Positions 26,448 through 39,502 are shown, counted from the stretch's first letter. The stretch: 64,000 nt of DNA from Affinundibacterium flavidum (GCF_014284175.1 NZ_JACOGA010000010.1:62001-126000); one strand, 5' to 3'. Translations and numbers: made by a program. Notes: a model not told the origin generated them from the letters alone.

Positions 26448-27350
26448 TTAATTACCTTCCTGCAGTTGTTCAGCCGTGAGCAGAAATACCATGTCATCAC
26501 CAGCACTCGTTGACAACCAGGTTAAGCCAAATTCAGCAAAGGCTTCTTCGGCGAATACGCGTTCGTTGCCGATTTCCACCATCAAAATACCATTTGGCTT
26601 GAGGCGTGATGCAGCACCAGCGACAATCTTGCGCACCAGATCCATGCCATCGTCACCACCCGCTAATGCAATTTGCGGTTCATGCAAATATTCTTTCGGC
26701 AATTTGTTCATGGAGTTCGAATTCACGTAAGGTGGATTCGTAATGATCATGTCGTAGAGTTTGTCTGGCACATTGCTATACAAGTCTGACTCAATCAGCG
26801 TGATGCGATCTTCTAATTCATAGGTAGCGACATTTTTTGCGGCAACAGCGAGTGCGTCTTTAGAAATATCGACCGTATCTACGTGGGCATTTTCAAAGGC
26901 ATCTGCCAACATGATAGGCAGGCAACCAGAACCTGTGCAGAGTTCCAAAATATCGGTCACCTCTTCTGGATCTTGTACCCAAGGTGTGAAGCGTTCTGGA
27001 ATTAATTCTGCAATAAATGAGCGAGGTACGATGACGCGTTCATCAACATAAAAATTATACGTGCCTAACCAAGCTTCATTCGTAATATACGATGCCGGAA
27101 TTCTATCGGTAGCGCGACGTTCAATGACGGCAATCGCCGCATCGATTTCATGTGGTAACAGGCGGGCATCTAAAAATGGTTCGATTTTATCGAGCGGCAA
27201 TTTCAAAGTATGCAGCAACAGATAGGCGGCTTCGTCTAAAGCATTCGCACTGCCATGACCAAAGAACAGTTGCGCCGTATTGAAACGAGTTACGGCATAG
27301 CGCAACAGGTCACGTAAGGTTTGAAACGGGAGTGTGTTTGAGCTCGTCAT
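26448..27350 (-). CDS. prmB: Ribosomal protein L3 N5-glutamine methyltransferase
   Basis: PrmB methylates a glutamine of ribosomal protein L3. The 300-residue protein has an N-terminal helical domain, the SAM-binding motif ELCTGSGCLPI (136-146) and the catalytic NPPY (205-208) that defines glutamine/adenine N-methyltransferases. The N-terminal part (TLRDLLRYAVTRFNTAQLFFGHGSANALDEAAYLL) is PrmB-specific and separates it from PrmC. It is seven bases downstream of dapE, so probably in the same operon. Confidence 0.94.
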   Translation of the reverse strand: MTSSNTLPFQTLRDLLRYAVTRFNTAQLFFGHGSANALDEAAYLLLHTLKLPLDKIEPFLDARLLPHEIDAAIAVIERRATDRIPASYITNEAWLGTYNFYVDERVIVPRSFIAELIPERFTPWVQDPEEVTDILELCTGSGCLPIMLADAFENAHVDTVDISKDALAVAAKNVATYELEDRITLIESDLYSNVPDKLYDMIITNPPYVNSNSMNKLPKEYLHEPQIALAGGDDGMDLVRKIVAGAASRLKPNGILMVEIGNERVFAEEAFAEFGLTWLSTSAGDDMVFLLTAEQLQEGN

Positions 27351-27357
27351 AATAATT

Positions 27358-28494
<1,137 letters not shown>

Positions 28495-28884
28495 TTAGAT
28501 TTCTTTAAAAATAGTTTGGTATTGTTGTTCGTTGAAACCAACGCCAACGTGTGTCAATTTGTCGTCATTGATTTGTAAAACCGGACGCTTGATGACGGAC
28601 GGATTTTCTAACATCAATGCGATCGCATTTGCTCTGTTATTCGCTTCAGATTTTTGAATTTCTGAGAGTGCGCGCCAAGTCGTACCTTTGCGATTGATTA
28701 AAGTATCGAGCTCGATTCTTTGTAGCCAGATTTCGATTTGCTCTGCAGTCAATCCATCCTTTTTGAAATTGTGAAATGCGAAAGGAATCGATTGTTGCTC
28801 CAACCATGTGCGGGCTTTCTTTACCGTGTCGCAATTGGGGATGCCAAATAGGGTGATGCTAGTTGTTGCGCTCATTGCACTCAT
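28495..28884 (-). CDS. ArsC/Spx-family protein (YffB-like)
   Basis: A 129-residue thioredoxin-fold protein with a single N-terminal Cys18 in GIPNCDTVKKARTWL, the YffB signature, and VIKRPVLQI near the C terminus. Family members bind glutathione and resemble arsenate reductases, but arsenate activity is not established for YffB. It sits between pilU-like and dapE genes with spacings of two and six bases, so it is certainly part of the operon. An in-frame ATG three codons in is an alternative start. Confidence 0.88.
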   Translation of the reverse strand: MSAMSATTSITLFGIPNCDTVKKARTWLEQQSIPFAFHNFKKDGLTAEQIEIWLQRIELDTLINRKGTTWRALSEIQKSEANNRANAIALMLENPSVIKRPVLQINDDKLTHVGVGFNEQQYQTIFKEI

Positions 28885-28886
28885 AA

Positions 28887-30026
28887 TTACATGTTCAAAT
28901 TAAATTCAGTAAAGGTCGCTTCGGTGTGATGTTCTGGCTCAGGCTCTTCTTTGGCTTTTTGCGCAAGCGCTGTGTCATTGTTGAGTAACCACAGTAAATT
29001 GTTCGCAGAATCCGCATTCGCTAAGCCTTCTTCTTGCGTAATTAAGCCATCTTTAATCAATTGTAAGAGCGCACGTTCAAATGTTTGTGAGCCAGGCGCC
29101 AGACTTTTTTCGATGGCCTCTTTGATTTGGAAAATATTTCCTTGTTCAATTAATTCGCCTACATAGCGTGTATTCAACATGATTTCGACTGCAGGGCAGC
29201 GACCACCATTCACTGCTTTGATCAAGCGTTGTGAAATGACGGCCTTAATAGCAGACGCCAAATCTAAGAGTAGGGCGCTACGGTTTTCAATTGGGAAGAA
29301 GCTGATGATGCGATTCAAGGCTTGATAACTATTATTCGCATGCAGGGTTGCAACGACCAAGTGACCAGACTGTGCATAAGCAATGGCCGCCATCATGGTT
29401 TCCAGATCGCGAATTTCACCAATCAAAATAACATCAGGCGCTTGACGCAGTGAGTTGCGCAATGCCGTTTTCAAGCTATCAGCATCTGTGCCAACTTCTC
29501 GTTGATTGACGATAGATTTCTTACTTCTGAATAAATATTCAATTGGATCTTCGATCGTCAATATATGGCCAGTCTTGGTTTCATTGCGATAGTCGAGCAT
29601 CGAGGCAATTGATGTCGATTTACCCGAGCCCGTTGCACCGACAACCAAAATCAAACCGCGTTTTTCCATGATCAACTCAGACAACACCGGCGGCAAATGC
29701 AGTGTCGAAAATGATGGAATATGCCCAGGTACAAAACGAAACACTGCAGAAGTAGAGCCACGTTGTCTAAACGCAGAAAGACGGAAACGACCAACACCCG
29801 CCATACCAATACCAATGTTGAGTTCATTCTCACGCTTGTACTGCGCTAACTGTTCCGTAGAAAGAACTTCTGCCAGCAAAGCCATAATATTGTCTTCATC
29901 CATCTTTTGTTGATTGATGGGAAGGAGATTGCCATTAATCTTTAAATGTATTGGTGAATTGATCGCGAAAAACATATCCGACGCGTTTTTTTCTTTCATC
30001 AACTGAAACAAACGATCCATTGCCAT
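28887..30026 (-). CDS. PilT/PilU-type pilus retraction ATPase
   Basis: A 379-residue hexameric motor ATPase of the type IV pilus. It has the N-terminal PAS-like domain (NASDMFFAINSPIHLKINGNL), Walker A GATGSGKST (130-138), an Asp box/Walker B region (DVILIGEIRDLETM) and a His box (HLVVATLHANNS). Length and the C-terminal tail fit PilU better than PilT. The gene is embedded in the dap operon, 77 bases after dapD, with no other pilus gene in the window. This linkage is common in Burkholderiales. Confidence 0.9.
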   Translation of the reverse strand: MAMDRLFQLMKEKNASDMFFAINSPIHLKINGNLLPINQQKMDEDNIMALLAEVLSTEQLAQYKRENELNIGIGMAGVGRFRLSAFRQRGSTSAVFRFVPGHIPSFSTLHLPPVLSELIMEKRGLILVVGATGSGKSTSIASMLDYRNETKTGHILTIEDPIEYLFRSKKSIVNQREVGTDADSLKTALRNSLRQAPDVILIGEIRDLETMMAAIAYAQSGHLVVATLHANNSYQALNRIISFFPIENRSALLLDLASAIKAVISQRLIKAVNGGRCPAVEIMLNTRYVGELIEQGNIFQIKEAIEKSLAPGSQTFERALLQLIKDGLITQEEGLANADSANNLLWLLNNDTALAQKAKEEPEPEHHTEATFTEFNLNM

Positions 30027-30103
30027 GATAATTCCCCTATAAAGATAAAGCCTGTTGTTCTATGTTATGACTTTGCTTGATTTTGTTGCGTAAACCTGCG
30101 GAA

Positions 30104-30931
30104 TTAAGCGCCGCGTAATAATTCATTGATACTGGTTTTAGAGCGTGTTTGTGCATCAACGCGTTTCACGATGACAGCGCAATACAAACTATATTTGCCA
30201 CATGCCGATGGCAAATTACCAGATACCACGACAGAACCTGCTGGGATACGACCATAAGTAACTTCGCCAGTCGCACGGTCATAAATCTTAGTGGATTGGC
30301 CGATATACACACCCATAGAAATCACAGAATTTTCTTCGACGATGACGCCTTCGACGACTTCGGAGCGGGCGCCGATGAAGCAATTGTCTTCGATGATGGT
30401 TGGATTTGCTTGCATAGGTTCTAATACGCCACCGATGCCAACGCCGCCAGATAAATGCACGTTCTTACCGATTTGCGCGCAAGAGCCAACCGTTGCCCAT
30501 GTATCAACCATCGCACCTTCATCGACATACGCGCCGATGTTGACGTAAGAAGGCATCAACACGACGTTTTTGCCGATGAAACTACCGCGACGTGCAACTG
30601 CTGGTGGGACTACACGGAAGCCGCCTTTAGCGAAATCTTCTGCGGTGTAATTCGCAAACTTCGTCGGCACTTTATCGAAAAATTGCATGTGCTCGCCAGA
30701 TGGCATCACGATATTGTCTTCCAGACGGAAAGACAGTAATACGGCTTTCTTTACCCATTGATTGACATGCCATGCACCGTCAATTTTTTGCGCTACGCGT
30801 AAGCTACCGGAATCAAGTTGTTCCAATACGTGCGCAACCGCTTCACGTAATTCTGCTGGTGCATTTTTCGGTGAAAAACTAGCGCGGTCTTCCCATGCCT
30901 GATCGATGATGTTTTGTAATTGCTGTGTCAT
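30104..30931 (-). CDS. dapD: Tetrahydrodipicolinate N-succinyltransferase
   Basis: DapD transfers succinyl from succinyl-CoA to tetrahydrodipicolinate, the entry to the succinylase branch of lysine synthesis. It is a left-handed beta-helix protein with hexapeptide repeats (about 105-230: [24 protein letters not shown] and after) and the C-terminal [11 protein letters not shown]. At 275 residues it matches family length. dapC lies 57 bases upstream. Confidence 0.97.
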   Translation of the reverse strand: MTQQLQNIIDQAWEDRASFSPKNAPAELREAVAHVLEQLDSGSLRVAQKIDGAWHVNQWVKKAVLLSFRLEDNIVMPSGEHMQFFDKVPTKFANYTAEDFAKGGFRVVPPAVARRGSFIGKNVVLMPSYVNIGAYVDEGAMVDTWATVGSCAQIGKNVHLSGGVGIGGVLEPMQANPTIIEDNCFIGARSEVVEGVIVEENSVISMGVYIGQSTKIYDRATGEVTYGRIPAGSVVVSGNLPSACGKYSLYCAVIVKRVDAQTRSKTSINELLRGA

Positions 30932-30988
30932 GACGTTATTTGAGTAAAGTGAAAGTAAAAAATTGAATACGAAAATGATGATCTGGAG

Positions 30989-32233
30989 CTATCCAGTGTG
31001 ATTAAGCTCCATTAATTGTTTTGTGTAAGCAGTGATTCTTTGCGCGGCTTCCATGCATTCCTCAACTTCGGCGACCAAGGCCATGCGAATGCGATTACTA
31101 CCCGGGTTGATGCCATGTGCTTCTCGAGCTAAAAAGCTCCCCGGTAATACTGTCACATTATAGTCTCGGTAAAGACCTTGCGCGAACTCTGTGTCAGAGA
31201 TTTGAATGTGCTTATCAACGCCTGCCCATAGGTAAAATGCGGCGTCAGGTAGAGCAACATCGAGAACTTCTTGTAGAACAGGGGTGACCTGTGCAAATTT
31301 CTTTACGTATAAAGCACGATTTTCTATCACGTGTTGTTCATCATTCCACGCAGCGATCGATGCTGCTTGTATGCTAGGCGACATGGCGCCACCGTGATAG
31401 GTGCGATATAGCAAAAATTGTTTGATGATATTGGCATCACCGGCAACAAAGCCTGAGCGCATGCCTGGAACGTTAGAGCGTTTGGAGAGACTGGATAAGG
31501 TGATTAAACGCGGATAATCATCGCGACCTAATGCACGTGCTGCAGCCAAACTACCTAGCGGTGCTGTTTCACCAAAGTAGATTTCTGAATAACATTCATC
31601 GGCAGCAATCACAAAATTATAGCGATCCGATAAATCAAATAATTCTTTCCAGTCATTCAGCGTTAACACTGCGCCGGTTGGATTGCCTGGTGAACAGACA
31701 AAAAGCAATTGTGTGCGTTGCCAGATAGATTCAGGAATTTGGCTAAAGTCCGGGGCGAAATTTTTTGCCGGATTCGCATTCGCAAAATAGGGCTCCGCAC
31801 CAGCCAAGTAGGCCGCACCTTCATAAATTTGATAGAAGGGATTTGGGCACATCACGATGGGTGCACCGCGGCTATTCTTGCTTGGATCAATCACCGCTTG
31901 GGCCAATGAGAATAGTGCTTCACGTGAGCCATTGACGGGCAAAATCTGCGTTGCAGCATCTAAAGCCGGAATGTCATAGCGTTGCGCTAACCAATTGCTG
32001 ATCGCGATGCGCAATCCTTCGATGCCATTAGTCGATGGATAATTGGCTAAACCATTCAAATTGGCGATTAAGGCATCTTTAATCAATTGAGGCGTAGCAT
32101 GTTTAGGTTCGCCTAGACCAAGACTGATAGGAGGGTAATCGGGATTGGGAGTAATGCCAGCAAACAGGCGTTTTAATTTTTCAAACGGATAAGCTTGTAG
32201 TTTTTCTAAATTGGGATTCACGGAGAAATTCAC
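30989..32233 (-). CDS. dapC: Succinyldiaminopimelate transaminase
   Basis: DapC is the PLP-dependent aminotransferase that acts between DapD and DapE. The 414-residue class I/II aminotransferase has GLGEPKHATP near the N terminus, CPNPFYQIYEGAA, CSPGNPTGAV, and the PLP lysine in SLSKRSNVPGMRSGF. Class I/II aminotransferases are hard to tell apart, but its place at the head of dapD-dapE makes DapC the right call. It is divergent from smc. Confidence 0.93.
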   Translation of the reverse strand: MNFSVNPNLEKLQAYPFEKLKRLFAGITPNPDYPPISLGLGEPKHATPQLIKDALIANLNGLANYPSTNGIEGLRIAISNWLAQRYDIPALDAATQILPVNGSREALFSLAQAVIDPSKNSRGAPIVMCPNPFYQIYEGAAYLAGAEPYFANANPAKNFAPDFSQIPESIWQRTQLLFVCSPGNPTGAVLTLNDWKELFDLSDRYNFVIAADECYSEIYFGETAPLGSLAAARALGRDDYPRLITLSSLSKRSNVPGMRSGFVAGDANIIKQFLLYRTYHGGAMSPSIQAASIAAWNDEQHVIENRALYVKKFAQVTPVLQEVLDVALPDAAFYLWAGVDKHIQISDTEFAQGLYRDYNVTVLPGSFLAREAHGINPGSNRIRMALVAEVEECMEAAQRITAYTKQLMELNHTG

Positions 32234-32524
32234 TTAAAAATACGGAGAAAATAGGATTTCAAATTAAAACGATAAAAATGTGGCAAGCTAATTAAGAGTT
32301 TCCAGCTTTGAACATCCAGCTTTGAGCGACGGATGCCTATGCATTTTCAGATTGCAGCAGAGACGTATTATAGCCGCGCTTGGCTTATGCTAAGCGGGCA
32401 AGTTCAAGGAAGTTTTGCCATTCCTTCACTTAAAGTGTCAAGGCCGAAGTTTTTTAGCGTCGCCTACTTGCCAAAATCTGCAAAACTAGGCCGTCAGAAT
32501 GTTATGATGTGCAGCCTTACTTGT

Positions 32525-32554
32525 TTGAACAATAAGTAAATCGTCATCTATTAT
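32525..32554 (+). promoter_or_regulatory. Candidate promoter for smc
   Basis: TTGAAC (32525-32530) and TATTAT (32549-32554) are 18 bases apart. Transcription would start near 32561, giving a leader of about 130 bases that contains the 11-bp tandem repeats. Confidence 0.5.
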
Positions 32555-32619
32555 GATGTTTTTTGTAAAAGCAAAAGACGAGTTGATAGCGTGTCAGAAG
32601 CGGATTGAATTTGTGCATC

Positions 32620-32674
32620 TTGGTCTAAAATTGGTCTAAAATTGGTCTAAAATTGGTCTAAAATTGGTCTAAAA
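32620..32674 (+). repeat. Five perfect 11-bp tandem repeats before smc
   Basis: The unit TTGGTCTAAAA occurs five times without a mismatch, ending 19 bases before the smc start. The period is close to one DNA turn. Copies are too short and lack spacers, so this is not a CRISPR array. Confidence 0.95.
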
Positions 32675-32693
32675 ATCGATAAATAAAAATAAC

Positions 32694-35600
32694 GTGCGCT
32701 TAACTTCTATTAAATTAGCTGGATTTAAATCCTTCGTAGATCCCACTCACTTTCATGTTCCTGGCCAATTAGTCGGCGTGGTTGGTCCGAATGGCTGCGG
32801 CAAATCGAATATTATCGATGCCGTGCGCTGGGTCTTGGGCGAATCGAAAGCCTCTGAATTGCGTGGTGAATCCATGCAAGACGTTATTTTTAATGGTTCA
32901 ACGCATCGTAAGCCTGCCGGGCGTTCCTCGGTCGAACTGATTTTTGACAACAGTTTAGGTAAAGCCGCCGGACAGTGGAGCCAATACGCCGAGATCGCGG
33001 TCAAACGGACATTGACGCGTGACGGTACGTCAACCTATTACATCAACGGTCAGCCAGTACGCCGCCGTGATATTCAGGATATTTTCTTAGGAACTGGTCT
33101 GGGGCCTCGCGCTTACGCGATTATCGGTCAGGGTATGATTTCCCGCATTATCGAATCGCGTCCAGAAGAATTGCGCGTGTTCTTGGAGGAAGCTGCGGGT
33201 GTATCACGATATAAAGAGCGTCGCCGCGAAACCGAAAATCGCATTCACGATACGCACGAAAATTTGGTGCGGGTTGAAGATATTCTGCGCGAGTTAAATA
33301 ATAATTTAGAAAAACTTGAAGCGCAGGCTGTTGTCGCCAACAAATATCATTCTTTACAGGCAGATCAAGAAGAGAAACAAAAATTATTGTGGATGTTGCG
33401 TAAGCGCGAAGCTGCAACTGAGCAAAAAAAGCATTTCGCTGAAATTGAGAAATGCCAGCTTGATCTGGAAGAACAAACGGCCAAGTTACGCCATGTCGAA
33501 TTAGAACTCGATCAAATGCGTCAGGCGCATTATGCCGTCGGCGACAAGATGCATCAGGCGCAGGGTAATTTGTATCAAACTAATGCTGAAATTGGCAGTC
33601 TTGAAGCGCAGATTAAATTCGTTATTGAATCACGTGCACGTTTGCAATCACAATTAAATTCCCTGTCAGCGCAACGCGATCAATGGCAGCGCCAAGGTCA
33701 GCAATTCCAAGATGATTTATCTGATGCAGAAATGCACGTTGAAGAATTGGCGATGCGTAGCGAACAAGCACAAGAGACAGTAGCGCAACAAAACGAAAAA
33801 ATTCCAGCGTTAGAGCAAGTCTGGCGTGATGCACAACTCAAATCGACCGAGTCGCGCGCCAAAATTATGCAGATGCAACAGCAGATAGAACTCGAATCTG
33901 CACATCAACGCAATGCTTCGAATATTCTGAATACCTTAGCAGTACGTCGTGAACGTCTGAACCAAGAGAAGCAAGGTTTGGTTATCCCGGACTCTTCTCA
34001 TTTACAAAATCTGGCTCTGCAACTTGAAGAAAAAAAGCAGATGTTAGAAGAAACGACGATGCAACTGGAAGAAGCGCAAGAACGTTTGCCGCGGTTGGAA
34101 GAAGAACGTCGTTCCGCCCAAGAACAAGTCAATAAAGACACAACGCAATCAGCCCAACTCGATGCGCGTTTGGCGGCCTTGAAATCGCTACAAGAAAAAG
34201 TAGAAAGCCAAGGCAAGGTTCAACCGTGGTTGGCGAAACATGAATTAGAAAAATTGCCGAAGTTATGGCAAAAAGTGCAGATAGAAAACGGCTGGCAAAC
34301 CGCGCTCGAATCTATCCTGCGTGAGCGCACTTCCGCCTTGGAAATGTCGAATTTGGAATGGGCGAAAGCATTTTTTAATGATGCTCCACCAGCGAAATTG
34401 GCACTGTATGCACCACAAGTCATCGCCCCCGTAGCTGTGGTGGAAGGTTTGAAGCCTTTACTCAGTCTATTGCAACTCAATGACGCGGGTGTGCGCAGCG
34501 TGATGCAAGATTGGTTGCACAATGTCTATATCGCACCAGATGCACCAACCGCATTTGCCGAACGTGCGAAGTTGCCAGCCGGCGCTAGTTTCATTACCAA
34601 AGAAGGGCATTTGATCAGCGCGAACAGCGTACGATTTTACGCTGCAGATTCTGAGCAAGATGGCGTGCTCGCGCGCCAGCAAGAAATTGAAAATATTACC
34701 AAGCAAGCCCGCGCTCAACACTTGTTGGCCGACGAAGGCAAAACCCGTGCAGTGCGCGCCGAAGCCTTATTAAGCCAGGCGACTCAGGCATTGCAAGAGT
34801 TGCGCGTACGCGTCGCTGGTTTAACGCAGGCGGTGCATGGTCTGCAAATTGAGTACATGAAGTTGGCTGAAGTCCAAGAGCGTTTTAATCAGCGTAGCAC
34901 GCAGATTCATTCAGACTTGGCAGAGATTGCCGAGCAAGAGCAAGAGCAACAAACAGCACGCGCAGAATCGGAAGCGAAATTCGAAGAGCTCGATATCGCC
35001 CTGGCGGAAATGCAGGAAACGCACGAAGATGGACAGACCGCCTTTCTTGAAAAAGAACAGCAACTAAATGACGCACGTTCTCGTCTGCGTGATCTGGAAT
35101 TGGCGGCGCAAGAAGCAAGTTTTGCCGAGAAAACCCATCGCGTCAAAATGGAAGAACTCAAGCGTAGTATTGCCACTGCCTTGGAGCAATCTTCGCAATT
35201 GTTCGCGAACATGCAGCAAGGCCAGCTCGAACTAGAAAGCATGGATGAGCAAACCGCGCATGCTGGTTTGCAAACTCTGCTGGAAAAACGTAGCGATCAA
35301 GAACGTGTCTTGGCTGATGCACGGCATGAGCTCGATCAATTAACACAAAAATTGCGGCACGCAGAAGAATCGAAAATGCAAGTCGAACGCAGCCTGCAAC
35401 CGCAGCGTGATCGCATCGTAGAACTACAATTGAAAGAGCAAGCGGCACGCCTGAATCAAGAGCAGTACGAAGAACAATTGCGTAATTTTGAAGTCGATGA
35501 AGCTGCCCTTGAAGAGAAGTTACATGACGATTTGAAGCCATCTTATTTACAAGGTGAGGTCACGCGTTTAACCAATGCGATCGCAGCACTTGGTGCAGTC

Positions 35601-36206
35601 AATCTGGCGGCGTTAGACGAGTTGGCGCAAGCAACTGAACGCAAGACTTTCCTCGATGCGCAGTATGCCGATTTGACCGAAGCGATCACGACTTTGCAAG
35701 ATGCAATTCACAAAATCGACATAGAAACACGAGATTTGTTGCAAGATACTTTCAATCGCGTGAATCATCATTTTGCCGAATTGTTCCCGATTTTGTTTGG
35801 TGGCGGTCAGGCAAAATTGATTATGACGGGCGACGAAATTCTCGATTCTGGTGTGCAGGTAATGGCGCAACCGCCAGGTAAAAAGAACGCGACGATTCAT
35901 CTGTTATCGGGTGGTGAAAAAGCATTGACGGCGACCGCATTGGTGTTCTCGATGTTCCAATTAAATCCAGCCCCATTCTGCTTACTCGATGAGGTCGATG
36001 CGCCACTGGATGACTCAAACACGGAACGTTTCTGTAATATGGTGAAACGTATGTCTAGCAATACACAATTTTTATTTATCTCCCACAATAAGATTGCAAT
36101 GGAAATGGCACAACAATTAATTGGTGTCACTATGCAAGAGCAGGGGGTTTCTCGAATCGTTGCGGTCGATATGGAATCGGCGGCAAGTTTAGTTGGTGAG
36201 GGTTAA
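32694..36206 (+). CDS. smc: Chromosome segregation protein SMC
   Basis: SMC is the ATPase of the bacterial condensin that compacts and separates chromosomes with ScpA/ScpB. The 1170-residue protein has the N-terminal Walker A GPNGCGKSN (31-39), long coiled coils (about 170-500 and 660-1000), a hinge (about 510-640), and the C-terminal signature LLSGGEKALTATAL with Walker B CLLDEVDAPLDDSN. The start is GTG at 32694, matching the family start RLTSIKLAGFKSFVDPT, but there is no evident Shine-Dalgarno upstream. It is followed by zipA and ligA, a fixed order in Burkholderiales. Confidence 0.97.
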   Translation: MRLTSIKLAGFKSFVDPTHFHVPGQLVGVVGPNGCGKSNIIDAVRWVLGESKASELRGESMQDVIFNGSTHRKPAGRSSVELIFDNSLGKAAGQWSQYAEIAVKRTLTRDGTSTYYINGQPVRRRDIQDIFLGTGLGPRAYAIIGQGMISRIIESRPEELRVFLEEAAGVSRYKERRRETENRIHDTHENLVRVEDILRELNNNLEKLEAQAVVANKYHSLQADQEEKQKLLWMLRKREAATEQKKHFAEIEKCQLDLEEQTAKLRHVELELDQMRQAHYAVGDKMHQAQGNLYQTNAEIGSLEAQIKFVIESRARLQSQLNSLSAQRDQWQRQGQQFQDDLSDAEMHVEELAMRSEQAQETVAQQNEKIPALEQVWRDAQLKSTESRAKIMQMQQQIELESAHQRNASNILNTLAVRRERLNQEKQGLVIPDSSHLQNLALQLEEKKQMLEETTMQLEEAQERLPRLEEERRSAQEQVNKDTTQSAQLDARLAALKSLQEKVESQGKVQPWLAKHELEKLPKLWQKVQIENGWQTALESILRERTSALEMSNLEWAKAFFNDAPPAKLALYAPQVIAPVAVVEGLKPLLSLLQLNDAGVRSVMQDWLHNVYIAPDAPTAFAERAKLPAGASFITKEGHLISANSVRFYAADSEQDGVLARQQEIENITKQARAQHLLADEGKTRAVRAEALLSQATQALQELRVRVAGLTQAVHGLQIEYMKLAEVQERFNQRSTQIHSDLAEIAEQEQEQQTARAESEAKFEELDIALAEMQETHEDGQTAFLEKEQQLNDARSRLRDLELAAQEASFAEKTHRVKMEELKRSIATALEQSSQLFANMQQGQLELESMDEQTAHAGLQTLLEKRSDQERVLADARHELDQLTQKLRHAEESKMQVERSLQPQRDRIVELQLKEQAARLNQEQYEEQLRNFEVDEAALEEKLHDDLKPSYLQGEVTRLTNAIAALGAVNLAALDELAQATERKTFLDAQYADLTEAITTLQDAIHKIDIETRDLLQDTFNRVNHHFAELFPILFGGGQAKLIMTGDEILDSGVQVMAQPPGKKNATIHLLSGGEKALTATALVFSMFQLNPAPFCLLDEVDAPLDDSNTERFCNMVKRMSSNTQFLFISHNKIAMEMAQQLIGVTMQEQGVSRIVAVDMESAASLVGEG

Positions 36207-36211
36207 GCGGT

Positions 36212-37306
36212 ATGTCAGAGTTAACGATGAGTTTGATCATTGCAGGTGTTGCATTTGTAGTGGTGGTTTATATTTATAGTAAATGGCAGGAATATCGTGC
36301 ACGGAAAAGCGTCGACCGCGCCTTTTCTGGCGGACATGATGATGTCTTAATGAGTGCGCGTGATGACGCGGATTTGATTCGTCAGGAACCACAATTTGAT
36401 CAAGACGATTTGAGTGGCATTGGCGACATGGACGAAGACGCAACTGCTGACACTTCCAACGCCGATCAGGTTTATAACAGTAAGCCGGACTTTGATGCCA
36501 CGATGTATGGTAAAGAATTATCGGTGGATGATTTGATCGATTGCGTTATTCCACTCGAATTCGAAGCACCGATTCGTGGTGAAAAATTACTTAAAGAAAT
36601 CAGTGATTTGAAATACGTGGGACGTAAGCCTGTGCACTTCATTGGTTTAACGCATGATGGAAAACGTGATGAAATCGCCCATGGCGGTGTTTACACTGCG
36701 CTGTTCGCTGGCGTACAAATGGTCAGTCGTAGCGGTCCTTTGAATGAATTAGAGTATTCCGAATTCGTCAGTAAACTGCGCGAGATCGCTGATCGCTTCA
36801 ATGCGCATTCTGATGTGCCAGACATGAATCGTGTGATGTCGAATGCGCGTGAATTACATCAATTTGTTGCGGAACACGATGCACAACTGAGTGTCAATGT
36901 TTTATCCAATGGTGCACCTTGGGATATCACGACTTTATTGGGAGCCTTGGAGAAACAGGGCTTTGATGTACGTCCAGATGGTCGCTTAGTAATGCCGGAT
37001 GGTGATGTCGGTAACTTGTTTACGCTGTCGACCAATGTTAGTGCCAGCGAAACTGTGACCTCTAAATTGACCTTGTTACTGGATGTGCCTTGTGTATCGC
37101 CAGATTTAGAAGGTTTTGGCGTGATGGCAAAATGCGCACGATCCTTAGCGTCACGTCTGGGTGGAACAGTCGTTGACGATGGAAATAACCCAATTTCTGA
37201 TCAAGCCTTAGCGGAAATCGCCGATCAAGTGCGCGACTTTTGTAATGCGATGGCGGTGGCTGAGATCCCGGCTGGGTCACGTCGCGCCAAGCGCCTGTTT
37301 AGTTAA
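36212..37306 (+). CDS. zipA: Cell division protein ZipA
   Basis: ZipA anchors FtsZ to the inner membrane at the division site. The 364-residue protein has an N-terminal membrane helix (about 6-24), a short acidic linker, and a C-terminal FtsZ-binding domain (about 225-350, from the LSVNVLSNG segment). The linker is more acidic than Pro/Gln-rich, as in many beta-proteobacterial ZipA proteins. It begins five bases after smc with GAGGG as binding site. Confidence 0.88.
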   Translation: MSELTMSLIIAGVAFVVVVYIYSKWQEYRARKSVDRAFSGGHDDVLMSARDDADLIRQEPQFDQDDLSGIGDMDEDATADTSNADQVYNSKPDFDATMYGKELSVDDLIDCVIPLEFEAPIRGEKLLKEISDLKYVGRKPVHFIGLTHDGKRDEIAHGGVYTALFAGVQMVSRSGPLNELEYSEFVSKLREIADRFNAHSDVPDMNRVMSNARELHQFVAEHDAQLSVNVLSNGAPWDITTLLGALEKQGFDVRPDGRLVMPDGDVGNLFTLSTNVSASETVTSKLTLLLDVPCVSPDLEGFGVMAKCARSLASRLGGTVVDDGNNPISDQALAEIADQVRDFCNAMAVAEIPAGSRRAKRLFS

Positions 37307-37318
37307 TTGAGTAGTTAA

Positions 37319-39406
<2,088 letters not shown>

Positions 39407-39409
39407 GTG

Positions 39410-39443
39410 GTAGGTTGGCGCTGAACGAAGTGAAGCCCAACAA
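39410..39443. repeat. Short REP-like inverted repeat
   Basis: The segment GTAGGTTGG ... CCCAACA, with CTGAACGAAGTGAAG between, resembles the dispersed intergenic GGTTGGGCTxxGC...GCCCAACC repeats seen in many proteobacteria. It lies between ligA and galU, four bases after the ligA stop. The assignment to a repeat family is from memory of the pattern. Confidence 0.4.
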
Positions 39444-39502
39444 GGTTCCACAGAAAATTACGCAAACAAGATAAAAAGTAAAAAAATTGGTGAGAGATAT
39501 CC

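Larger units (their letters stand above)
32234..32693. promoter_or_regulatory. Divergent dapC/smc regulatory region
   Basis: The 460-base gap holds no convincing gene; the one open frame (32333-32539) has no protein character. For the dap operon the minus strand has a perfect TATAAT (plus 32367-32372) with TTAGCA 15 bases upstream of it. For smc there is a plus-strand promoter at 32525-32554 and a tandem repeat at 32620-32674, both listed separately. Confidence 0.5.

Noticed and set aside
32333-32539. Plus-strand open frame of 68 codons in the dapC-smc gap
   Set aside because: It spans the dapC promoter region and has no protein-like features or binding site.
32620-32674. Tandem repeats as a CRISPR array
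   Set aside because: Units are 11 bases, directly adjacent, with no spacers and no cas genes in the window.
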